Source: Calditrichia bacterium
GTDB lineage: Bacteria > Calditrichota > Calditrichia > RBG-13-44-9 > J075
NCBI GenBank assembly: GCA_028284905.1
Contig: JANQQU010000043.1
Location: 62,001-126,000, forward strand
Direction: 5' to 3'
DNA length: 64,000 nt
In this document: piece after piece, positions 56,766 through 64,000 of the stretch
How positions within the stretch are numbered: the first letter of the stretch is position 1
How the letters are laid out: each line of letters begins with the position of its first letter
Notes under the pieces: generated by a model
The model's input: the letters and a program-made list of their open reading frames with translations, nothing else
What the model was told of the DNA's origin: nothing
The model's database searches: none
Program-made: the position numbers and the translations under genes

Positions 56766-58985
56766 ATGAAAAACGGCGCGGTACAACAGATTCATTATCG
56801 CACTTGCAATCTCTGTGAGGCAATGTGTGGTATCGAAATTACCCTGGCAGCTAATCAGATTGTGGCGATTCGCGGGGATAAAGATGATCCGCTTAGCAAA
56901 GGACACATCTGCCCGAAAGCGGTCGCGCTTCAAGATATCTACAATGATCCGAATCGCCTAAAGAAGCCGCAGCGCCGCACCGATGCCGGCTGGGAAGAAA
57001 TTTCCTGGGAAGAAGCATTTGACGAAGTGGTAGAAAAATTTACAAGCATTCAGGAAGAATATGGTGCAAACGCCCTCGGTGTATATCTTGGGAATCCCAA
57101 TGTGCACAATACCGGCAGCATGCTCTATGTTACCCAGTTGAACCGGGCGCTTGGCAGTAAAAATCGTTTTTCCGCAACATCTGTCGATCAACTGCCCCAT
57201 CATCTTGCCAGTCTGTTTATGTTTGGTCATCAACTGCTCTTTCCGGTCCCGGATATTGATCGCACGGATTTTTTTCTGGTGCTGGGGGCAAATCCCCTCG
57301 CCTCCAATGGCAGCATGATGACTGCCCCGGGCATGGAAAATCGCCTGAAAGCTTTGCGGAAGCGTGGTGGCCGTTTCGTTTTGATTGACCCCCGAAAAAC
57401 GGAATCTGCAGCGTTGGCCGATGATCATCTCTTTATTCGCCCCGGCACAGATGTGCTCTTCCTGCTGGCCTTTGTAAATGTGCTTTTTGCCGAAGGTTTG
57501 GTGAAGCCGGGTAGGCTGGAGGAGTTTACCGATGGCATAGATGCCTTGAAAGCTGCGGTCGCCGATTATACACCCGCAGAAGTTGCGGATGTAACTGGCA
57601 TTTCAGCAAAGCAGATAAAGCAGCTGGCGAAAGAATTTGCCAGAGCGGAATCTGCGGTATGCTACGGCCGTATGGGGGTTTCCACGCAGGCGTTTGGTGC
57701 ACTTTGCCAGTGGTTGATCTACAGTATCAATATTCTTACCGGTAATCTCGATGCGCCTGGCGGTGCAATGTTCGCCAATCCGGCTATTGATCTGGTGAAG
57801 TTGACCGCTGGCCGTGGACAGCGGGGCAGTTTCGCGAAACGGCACAGCCGGGTGCGAAATCTCCCATCCAATGGTGGTGAATTCCCTGCCGCGGCAATGG
57901 CGGAAGAAATTTTAACGCCCGGGGAAGGGCAGATTAAAGCGATGTTAACGATTGCTGGCAATCCGGTGCTCTCAACGCCGAATGGCGGACAACTGGACAA
58001 GGCCCTGGAAAGCCTGGAGTATATGGTCGCTATCGATATTTACATCAATGAAACCACTCGTCACGCCAATATCATTTTGCCCCCGGCGTCGGGATTGGAG
58101 AATGATCATTATGATTTGGTTTTTCATCTCCTCGCGGTTCGTAACACTGCGAAATACTCTCCGGCGCTGTTCGAGCCAGAACCCGGCTGCAAACGGGATT
58201 GGGAAATTTTTCGGGAGCTCTATCAACGTTTACGGAGCCGCCGTAAACGTAAATCATCTTTAGGGGCGCGCTTTCAGGAGTGGCTAAGCTGGTTGCCGCC
58301 GCATCGTGTACTGGATATTGGGTTGCGTAGTGGTCCTCATGGCAATTGGGATGGGAAAAAATTCAGCGGCCTGTCTTTAAGGAAGCTGAAGAAACATCCC
58401 CATGGTGTTGATCTTGGCCCTTTAACGCCCTGCCTGCCCAAGCGACTTTTTACCCGCTCGAAGCGAATTGAGCTGGCACCGGAAATTTATCTAAACGATC
58501 TCCCGCGCGTTAAGCAATTACTGACAGATAAATCGACTACGACGGAAGATCGTCCCTTGTTACTTATTGGCCGCCGCCATGTCCGCAGTAATAATTCCTG
58601 GATGCATAACAGCGCCCGTCTGGTGAAAGGTAAAAATCGTTGCACCGTGATGATCCATCCTGAGGATGCTGCCAAACTAAAAATCGAAGATCAGGCAACA
58701 GTGACTGTCGCTTCCGCCGTTGGTGAGGTTCAATTACCCGCTGAAGTTACCGATGGTATTATGCCCGGTGTTGTCAGTATCCCGCATGGCTGGGGACATG
58801 GCCGGAAAGGTGTGGTCCAGGATGTCGCCGCCGCCCATCCCGGAGTTAGTGTGAATGATCTGACGGATCATCGCCTAATCGATGAACTTTCCGGAAACGC
58901 TGCTGTGAATGGCGTCCCGGTTTCAGTCAGCACTGTCGCTGCTGGTCGGAAAAAACCGGCTAAAGCCGCGAGCATGGACGCCTGA
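56766..58985 (+). CDS. Molybdopterin oxidoreductase (Mo/W-bisMGD family)
   Basis: The 739-residue enzyme has an N-terminal [4Fe-4S] motif CxxCxxxCx27C with C14, C17, C21 and C49, then GHICPKAVALQDIYNDPNRLK, VLGANPLASNGSMMTAPGM, FVLIDPRKTESA, and a C-terminal cofactor-binding domain (VMIHPEDAAKLKIEDQATVTV...GVVSIPHGWGHG). It lacks a Tat signal, so it should be cytoplasmic. Such stand-alone family members act as oxidoreductases of unknown substrates. It lies 13 bases after the acyl-CoA ligase and 3 before the next gene, so it is in the same operon and may act in degradation of the same acids. Confidence 0.92.
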   Translation: MKNGAVQQIHYRTCNLCEAMCGIEITLAANQIVAIRGDKDDPLSKGHICPKAVALQDIYNDPNRLKKPQRRTDAGWEEISWEEAFDEVVEKFTSIQEEYGANALGVYLGNPNVHNTGSMLYVTQLNRALGSKNRFSATSVDQLPHHLASLFMFGHQLLFPVPDIDRTDFFLVLGANPLASNGSMMTAPGMENRLKALRKRGGRFVLIDPRKTESAALADDHLFIRPGTDVLFLLAFVNVLFAEGLVKPGRLEEFTDGIDALKAAVADYTPAEVADVTGISAKQIKQLAKEFARAESAVCYGRMGVSTQAFGALCQWLIYSINILTGNLDAPGGAMFANPAIDLVKLTAGRGQRGSFAKRHSRVRNLPSNGGEFPAAAMAEEILTPGEGQIKAMLTIAGNPVLSTPNGGQLDKALESLEYMVAIDIYINETTRHANIILPPASGLENDHYDLVFHLLAVRNTAKYSPALFEPEPGCKRDWEIFRELYQRLRSRRKRKSSLGARFQEWLSWLPPHRVLDIGLRSGPHGNWDGKKFSGLSLRKLKKHPHGVDLGPLTPCLPKRLFTRSKRIELAPEIYLNDLPRVKQLLTDKSTTTEDRPLLLIGRRHVRSNNSWMHNSARLVKGKNRCTVMIHPEDAAKLKIEDQATVTVASAVGEVQLPAEVTDGIMPGVVSIPHGWGHGRKGVVQDVAAAHPGVSVNDLTDHRLIDELSGNAAVNGVPVSVSTVAAGRKKPAKAASMDA

Positions 58986-58988
58986 TGA

Positions 58989-60242
58989 GTGAAAGGCTAT
59001 TTCGAAAGCCCCTGGCCTGCTGAAGATGGTGGTCCACAACGCCTGCAAGCTGTGAACGGTCTTTCCGGTTTGCGTATGCAACCGGGAGAAAAACTGCAGG
59101 TAACCCGCCGTTGGTTACACCTTGCCCACATGGTTGTTTTACGAGCGCCCGGCGAGGTTTACCTGATGACCAGCAGCGGACTACAGCATCGTTACCTCGG
59201 CATAGCGACCACCAATGCCCGCATACATAAACTTGAGCTCATCTCATTAAAAACAATCTGCAAATCTCCGAAATTGCTTGGTGGTCCCTTTTGGCCATCC
59301 GGGGTTGCCGTTCATCGTAACGGGGATCTGTATGTGACATACGGTCGCTGGTGTCATCGTCTCAGTAAAGAATGTGAATTGCGCCGCTCCTTTCGCCTCC
59401 CCTGCGATATTGCTTATAACTCACTGATCATCCTTGATAATGGGCTGTTGGTGATGAAGCCATTTAGCGATCAGGAGAATGCCCGTATTACCGTTTTGGA
59501 CCCTGAAACACTGGCACCGGTATGCGATGATGTAATAGCGCCGGAGCCTTCTATTGCCCGCCTAAGCAGCAAAGGGAATAGCGTTTATCTTATCGGTGTT
59601 CGTAGCACATATCGTTACGACTGGGATTCGCAAAGGGAATGCCTCCGGCAGGATAAAAGCTGGGTGTGTGATTACATCGGAAACAGCCGGCAATCCTATG
59701 GCTGGGATGCAGTGATCAGCGAAAACGATGTGTGGTTTATGGATAATGGCAAACATACATATTTTAACTCTATGCTCGGACAAGGTGTTCAGCGAACGCC
59801 GCTTAATATTGTGCGGATTAATCAACTAGATCCGGAAAACAAAACGATTCTGCCTGTGTGCGGTTTACCGGGAGGTAGTGTCACTAACCCCCCTTTCTAT
59901 AATGAAAAGCGGAGAGTTTTGCTGACTTTTGATTCTGCCAATGCTCGCTTGAAGGCCTTTCGCCATAATCCTGCGAATAATGCATTGTTGCCTATTTGGG
60001 AAAAGAAGAATTTCGGCATGTCCAGCCATGTGCTTTATTTTCCGAATAGTGGGGAAATTGTCTTGAATGATTTTGATCGCTGGCGAGGGGAACACTGCGT
60101 TTTGTTGGATTTGGAAAGCGGTCGAGAGCTGGGTAGGGTAAGAATGAACAGTTGGTTCCAGGCAGTTATCTTTCCTGCCCCCGGTTGGCATCGTGACTTT
60201 TATTACCTCACCTTTGATAAGATCGCCCGGGTGTTTGTTTAG
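58989..60242 (+). CDS. Unknown propeller-like protein coupled to the Mo-enzyme
   Basis: I do not recognise this 417-residue protein. It begins with GTG right after the Mo-enzyme stop, which points to coupled translation. The sequence has no signal peptide and alternates short beta strands with phrases such as GVAVHRNGDLYVTYGR, NSLIILDNGLLVMKPFSD, ARITVLDPETLAPV and GEIVLNDFDRWRGEHCVLLDLESG, as in a beta propeller with about six blades. Several tryptophans and cysteines are present but no metal motif. It may help the Mo-enzyme or bind its substrate; this is inference. Confidence 0.8.
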   Translation: MKGYFESPWPAEDGGPQRLQAVNGLSGLRMQPGEKLQVTRRWLHLAHMVVLRAPGEVYLMTSSGLQHRYLGIATTNARIHKLELISLKTICKSPKLLGGPFWPSGVAVHRNGDLYVTYGRWCHRLSKECELRRSFRLPCDIAYNSLIILDNGLLVMKPFSDQENARITVLDPETLAPVCDDVIAPEPSIARLSSKGNSVYLIGVRSTYRYDWDSQRECLRQDKSWVCDYIGNSRQSYGWDAVISENDVWFMDNGKHTYFNSMLGQGVQRTPLNIVRINQLDPENKTILPVCGLPGGSVTNPPFYNEKRRVLLTFDSANARLKAFRHNPANNALLPIWEKKNFGMSSHVLYFPNSGEIVLNDFDRWRGEHCVLLDLESGRELGRVRMNSWFQAVIFPAPGWHRDFYYLTFDKIARVFV

Positions 60243-60319
60243 CACCCGGAAAGAATTTTCTCTGATTGCAACTATATAGCAATATTCCTACCTTTTCTAA
60301 TAACGTTATTTGATGTTTG

Positions 60320-60352
60320 AGGAGCAGTAAATATTTGTCGCTCCTGATTTTT
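60320..60352 (+). terminator. Possible terminator of the acyl-CoA/Mo-enzyme operon
   Basis: AGGAGC at 60320-60325 pairs with GCTCCT at 60340-60345 and is followed by GATTTTT. The stem is short, so the call is weak; it lies about 78 bases behind the stop codon. Confidence 0.4.
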
Positions 60353-60404
60353 CGCAGTGCCTTGCTCTGAAACCAATTTTCTGAATAGATAAAAAGGAGT
60401 GAGT

Positions 60405-61820
60405 ATGAAACGTGCTGCCATCCCCCCGTATAGCCTGGAAAATATCCGAAAATTTGTTGTCGGTATCGAGAAAAGAGTGCCCTTACTCAACGGCGAAATG
60501 GTATCGTATGTCAATTTTGACAATGGCGCAAGCACCCCAATTCTAACCCCGGTGCTGGAGAAAGTGAATGAGTTCATGCATTGGTATAGCAGCGTTCATC
60601 GCGGCAGCGGGTTTAAATCCGCCCTGTCTACCCGCATGCATGATGAATCGCGGGAAATTGTCGCCCGATTTGTAAATATTGACCAGAAAGATCACACGAT
60701 TATTTTTGGGAAGAATGCCACGGAGGCGATTAATAAGTTAGCGCATCGATTTCCTTTGGAGGAGAATCAGATAGTCCTGGTGAGTTCGATGGAGCATCAT
60801 TCCAATGATTTACCCTGGCGCTCCCGCACTAAAGTGGTTCATATCGGCGTCGATGAAAAGGGGCGTCTTCAAAAAGATGACCTGGTTGCCCGCCTGGAAG
60901 AATATGGGAAGCGAGTGGCGTTGTTTGCCGTAACCGGCGCTTCCAACGTCACCGGATGGGTGAATGATATCCATGATCTTGCTGAAACCTGCCATCAGTT
61001 TGGGGTGCCGATTATGGTCGATGCCGCGCAACTGGCCCCGCATCGGAAAATCGATATGCGTCCGCAAAGCGATCCTGGCCATATCGATTACCTGGCCTTT
61101 TCTGCCCATAAGATTTATGCGCCACTGGGCGCTGGTGTACTCATTGCCGATAAAGATGCCTTCGCGGAAGGCGATCCTGATATGGTTGGCGGCGGCACGG
61201 TTGATATCGTTTCCTTCGATTATACCTACTGGGCGGAAGTGCCGGAAAAAGAAGAAGCCGGCAGTCCCAATACCGTTGGTATTGTTGCCCTGGCAAAAGC
61301 CCTGTTGGTAATGGAGGCGCTGGGTATGGAGAAAATTGCTGCCCACGAAACACATTTAACCGGCTATTTGCTCCGGGCGTTGCGGGATTTTCCTGAAATC
61401 ACAATTTATGGAGGAGATGATCCTGATAATCTGGAAAACCGTATGGGCGTAGTTGCCTTTAATGTCGATGGTTTGCCGGATGCATTAGTGGCGGCAATTC
61501 TTAGCCGGGAAGGGGGTATCGGCGTGCGAAACGGTTGTTTCTGTGCACATCCTTATTTAAAATGTTTACTGCATTTATCGGAAGACGATACCCGGAAACT
61601 GGAGGAAAATATTCTCAGTCATCATCGGGTAGATATTCCCGGGGCGGTGCGCGTTAGCTTCGGCATTTATAACACCATCGAAGAAATTGACCGATTTCTG
61701 TTAACCCTGAGAAAAATTGTTGCGCGTAACTGGGATGGAGAATACGAACTGGATGAATACACCGGCGAGTATCAACTTAAAGATAAAACTATCGAGTTTG
61801 AAGAATACTTTCACTTCTAG
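60405..61820 (+). CDS. Class V aminotransferase, cysteine-desulfurase-like
   Basis: A pyridoxal-phosphate enzyme of 471 residues. The cofactor lysine is K236 in LAFSAHKIYAPLGAGVL. YVNFDNGASTPILTPVLEKV, HRGSGFKSALSTRMHDESRE and VLVSSMEHHSNDLPWR match cysteine desulfurases and relatives (SufS/CsdA type). RNGCFCAHPYLKCLL near residue 378 holds C380 at the place of the catalytic cysteine, though SufS has RxGHHCAxP. A 60-residue C-terminal extension is acidic. No suf genes are near, so a role in sulfur transfer or selenium/kynurenine-type chemistry is open. AGGAG precedes ATG 60405. Confidence 0.88.
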   Translation: MKRAAIPPYSLENIRKFVVGIEKRVPLLNGEMVSYVNFDNGASTPILTPVLEKVNEFMHWYSSVHRGSGFKSALSTRMHDESREIVARFVNIDQKDHTIIFGKNATEAINKLAHRFPLEENQIVLVSSMEHHSNDLPWRSRTKVVHIGVDEKGRLQKDDLVARLEEYGKRVALFAVTGASNVTGWVNDIHDLAETCHQFGVPIMVDAAQLAPHRKIDMRPQSDPGHIDYLAFSAHKIYAPLGAGVLIADKDAFAEGDPDMVGGGTVDIVSFDYTYWAEVPEKEEAGSPNTVGIVALAKALLVMEALGMEKIAAHETHLTGYLLRALRDFPEITIYGGDDPDNLENRMGVVAFNVDGLPDALVAAILSREGGIGVRNGCFCAHPYLKCLLHLSEDDTRKLEENILSHHRVDIPGAVRVSFGIYNTIEEIDRFLLTLRKIVARNWDGEYELDEYTGEYQLKDKTIEFEEYFHF

Positions 61821-61881
61821 AACCAAAAATCAGCTTTAGAAGTCTAATTAATATCTAAATGTAGCGGAATGTCTAGTTATT

Positions 61882-62037
61882 GCCCGCGGAACACGCGAAT
61901 GGCGCGAAAGAATTGTTTAAAAAGAAAAAACTAAATTAGGGGACTAATATTTCGAATATTCTGGTTCCAACAGATCGATTTGTTGGAAAAGCAACTTTGT
62001 TTATTCGCTTTTCGTGTAATTGGCGTGTTTCGTGGGC
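61882..62037. repeat. Word-repeat inverted element upstream of the YjbR-like gene
   Basis: The left arm (61882-61912) begins GCCCGCGGAACACGCGAATG. The reverse complement of the right arm (62004-62037) begins GCCCACGAAACACGCCAATT. About 22 of 28 aligned bases agree. Each arm consists of degenerate CACGAA-type words. The 90 bases between are AT-rich and not coding. It occupies most of the 260-base gap before the next gene. Confidence 0.75.
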
Positions 62038-62080
62038 CTCTTTTATTAATTGTTAATGTAATAGAAAAGAAAGTGTCTGT

Positions 62081-62425
62081 ATGAAAGCAGCTAAAGTGCA
62101 AGAAATCTGCCGGAAATTACCCGGAGCTACTGAGGAAGTTCTTTGGGAAGATAACCTGGTTTTCAAAGTTGGCGGTAAGATGTTTACCGTTACCGGCCTC
62201 CAGGAAGATAGCCGGTATTCTTTCAAATGCCCGGATGATATGTTTGATGTCATCAGTCAATTACCCGGTATTATCCCGGCACCTTATCTCGCCCGGGCGA
62301 AATGGGTGCAGATAGATCCTGCCAGTTGTGAATTGGGGGATGAACAGATTGAAACATTAGTCCGCCAGTCTTATGATGTCGTATTTGCCCGCCTGCCAAA
62401 AAAGATGCAAAAAACGATTAAGTAA
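62081..62425 (+). CDS. MmcQ/YjbR-family protein
   Basis: The 114-residue product matches the YjbR (CyaY-like fold) family: EICRKLPGATEEVLWEDNLVFKVGGKMFTVTGL, then CPDDMFDVISQLPGIIPAPYLARAKWVQID and a closing helix LVRQSYDVVFARLPKK. Some members bind DNA, but the role is not known for most. It appears to be a single gene, with the word-repeat element upstream and about 300 non-coding bases downstream. Confidence 0.9.
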   Translation: MKAAKVQEICRKLPGATEEVLWEDNLVFKVGGKMFTVTGLQEDSRYSFKCPDDMFDVISQLPGIIPAPYLARAKWVQIDPASCELGDEQIETLVRQSYDVVFARLPKKMQKTIK

Positions 62426-62725
62426 GCCTGTGAATATGCTAATTAATGTTCCCAACAAAATAGGCCATTTGATTTCTGCAAGTTGGCATATTATCTTTTC
62501 CGGCCACTCACAGATGAATAATCCTGAAATCGTTGTGTAATGAATGTTTTTCAGAGAATGTTTCTGAGAATTTTAAGGGGTGGCGGGTTGATTTTCTAGG
62601 AAAGTATTGGTAATTTTAAAAATGTTACAAACACAATATTTATTATTTCTTAAAACAGGTTCAGAATACGATTGGAACACTATCTTAAAAGTTCTAATGC
62701 AAATCCGAAATGACAGGTCGTATCT
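62426..62725. other. Gene-free 300-base gap
   Basis: No frame here looks coding. AATATGC at 62433-62439 pairs with GCATATT at 62486-62492, a long-looped weak hairpin that could end the YjbR-like gene. The right part (about 62600-62700) is AT-rich and probably contains the promoter of the lipoprotein gene, but no clear hexamers are seen. Confidence 0.5.
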
Positions 62726-64000
62726 ATGATGAAATGCACCCGCCTATTAAAACATCTACCGAAATTTAGTTGGCTGCTTATACTGCTGTTAGTTGCTTGT
62801 ACCGAAAAGACGCCTGAGATAAGCTGGGCGTATAATAACAATGAAATCTTCCGGAAAGATTCAGCTTTGCCAGATTCGATTCGAGTCGATATCTATTTGG
62901 ACGCCACCACCTCCATGCTGGGATTTAGTAGAAACAGCAATAGCACTTATAACCGTTTCCTGGAAGAGTTGGAGACGACTGCCGGTGTTGGTTGGAAATC
63001 TGCCGATGTTCGTTTGTTCAAGTTTGGTACAAGAATCAAGGAAATCAGCGAGCGGCAGTATAAGAATGCTAATCAAAGGGCGTTCTATTCCGAACCGGGG
63101 ATTTTCGAAAAAACCAATATTGACCTGGTGATTAATCAAACCGATAGCTCCCGGGTGAGCGTGGTAATTACCGATTTGTTTCAGGATGACAATGATGTGA
63201 TCTCAATTGTTCGCCAGATTAAAGATCGTTGCTTCAAACAAAATGTCCGTGTCGCTTTTCTCGGTATCCCCAGCGAATTTGACGGACGCATCTTCGACTT
63301 ACGTCCCGGCGTCGCCCCTTATAACTATAAATCCCGTGATGGAGACAGCGATTCCTACCGGCCATTCTATGTGTTGATGTTCGGCGATCCGAAAAATATT
63401 GAACATCTCTTCGAGAATTTAAAATCGCAGGATTTTGTGAAAGAAGAGAATTTCTTGTTGATTTCTCCCTACCTGATGCGTGATTTAAATATCTCTCTAA
63501 AGAAAACCCGCGATTCCAAAGGCCTCAACAATATTGCCCGGAAAAAATCCGACCCGGAGAATCTTTTCCGTTTTTCACTGCGGGATGGCTATGAGGAAGG
63601 CGTTATTGAAACCTCCATTGAGTATCAGCGCAATCACCGCACACCGGATTTTAACGCTGCCAAACTGGACCTGCTGGCATTTAAAAAGCAATCCCGGCCT
63701 GGCGAAAAAAGCGTTGCAAATGATAGTTCGAAAACCTCGGACATTGAAATGCTGGAAATGGGTCGCAATGAAGATGGTAAGCTTTTCGGTAAACTTAAGC
63801 TGAAACTTTCCGGCGACAAAGGCTATCATTCCTATTTGGTTAAGATGAATAGTGATAAAATTAATGGGTTATTGGTGCCGCAATGGGTGAAGGATTTTTC
63901 ATCGACCAATCCTACCCGCACCCGGGATGCCAATAAAACCCTTAACCTGGAAAAGTTTGTCAATGATTTGCTGCGGGCAAATTTGGCACTTTCCCAGCCG
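62726..64000 (+). CDS. Lipoprotein with vWA-like domain (cut by right edge)
   Basis: The frame opens at ATG 62726 (a second ATG follows at once) and stays open for 425 codons to the right edge. The N-terminus has a lipobox (WLLILLLVACTEK, cysteine near residue 25). Residues about 51-180 look like a von Willebrand A domain: RVDIYLDATTSMLGF supplies DxTxS, FEKTNIDLVI a threonine, and VSVVITDLFQDD an aspartate, which together could form a MIDAS metal site. The rest is unlike anything I know, though LSGDKGYHSYLVKM suggests a second beta domain. The partner and function are unknown. Confidence 0.8.
   Translation, partial: MMKCTRLLKHLPKFSWLLILLLVACTEKTPEISWAYNNNEIFRKDSALPDSIRVDIYLDATTSMLGFSRNSNSTYNRFLEELETTAGVGWKSADVRLFKFGTRIKEISERQYKNANQRAFYSEPGIFEKTNIDLVINQTDSSRVSVVITDLFQDDNDVISIVRQIKDRCFKQNVRVAFLGIPSEFDGRIFDLRPGVAPYNYKSRDGDSDSYRPFYVLMFGDPKNIEHLFENLKSQDFVKEENFLLISPYLMRDLNISLKKTRDSKGLNNIARKKSDPENLFRFSLRDGYEEGVIETSIEYQRNHRTPDFNAAKLDLLAFKKQSRPGEKSVANDSSKTSDIEMLEMGRNEDGKLFGKLKLKLSGDKGYHSYLVKMNSDKINGLLVPQWVKDFSSTNPTRTRDANKTLNLEKFVNDLLRANLALSQP

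Overview
The window comes from a bacterium of moderate GC content with an outer membrane. The best guess is a member of the Fibrobacterota-Chlorobiota-Bacteroidota superphylum or one of its neighbours (Calditrichota, KSB1 or Ignavibacteria-like lineages). The reasons are several secreted proteins ending in a type IX secretion (T9SS)/FlgD-like sorting domain with the YPNPFNPST signature, a PorV-like outer-membrane protein, DUF5683-like proteins, and a Bacteroidota-style NuoG. The phylum is an inference. No rRNA, tRNA, CRISPR array, insertion sequence or prophage was seen.

Layout. 1-8096: the distal half of a respiratory complex I operon, nuoG (cut at the left edge), H, J, K, L, M, N, with no nuoI between H and J. 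8097-8558: a structured leader ending in a strong hairpin plus T-run. 8559-18944: a cell-envelope block with a PorV-like barrel, an M6-type protease homologue that has lost its zinc motif, a peptidase-MA/TolB/Omp85 fusion, two DUF5683-like proteins and another predicted barrel. 18968-26670: single metabolic and regulatory genes (RmlD-type reductase, CoA-transferase, penicillin acylase family, MFS transporter, AraC regulator, CPBP protease). 26765-35200: one 8.4-kb gene for a 2811-residue mosaic of LamG, hemopexin-like and metal-binding-like modules with no Sec signal. It has a hairpin over its ribosome-binding site and a perfect terminator behind it. 35334-42644: a Nudix hydrolase, a TolB-like lipoprotein, a frameshifted FG-GAP/T9SS remnant, and two tandem M43 metalloproteases carrying T9SS domains. 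42865-44035: an SPFH protein followed by a 55-residue ribbon-helix-helix protein. 44210-48988: glpK, an exported protein with 16-residue repeats, and glpD. 49187-51429 (minus strand): DUF1330-like protein, HSL-type esterase and haloalkane dehalogenase. 51607-60242: acyl-CoA dehydrogenase, old-yellow-enzyme-type reductase, acyl-CoA ligase, molybdopterin oxidoreductase and a propeller-like protein, probably for degradation of fatty or related acids. 60405-64000: a cysteine-desulfurase-like enzyme, a YjbR-type protein and a vWA-like lipoprotein cut by the right edge.

Two things stand out. The first is the giant signal-less LamG/hemopexin protein, in which LamG domains appear to be nested inside another LamG domain. 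The second is a set of intergenic elements at five places, built from tandem 7-8-bp words. In four of them the words form two inverted arms. The words differ from place to place but the plan is the same. All function calls rest on motif recognition by eye; no database search was run.
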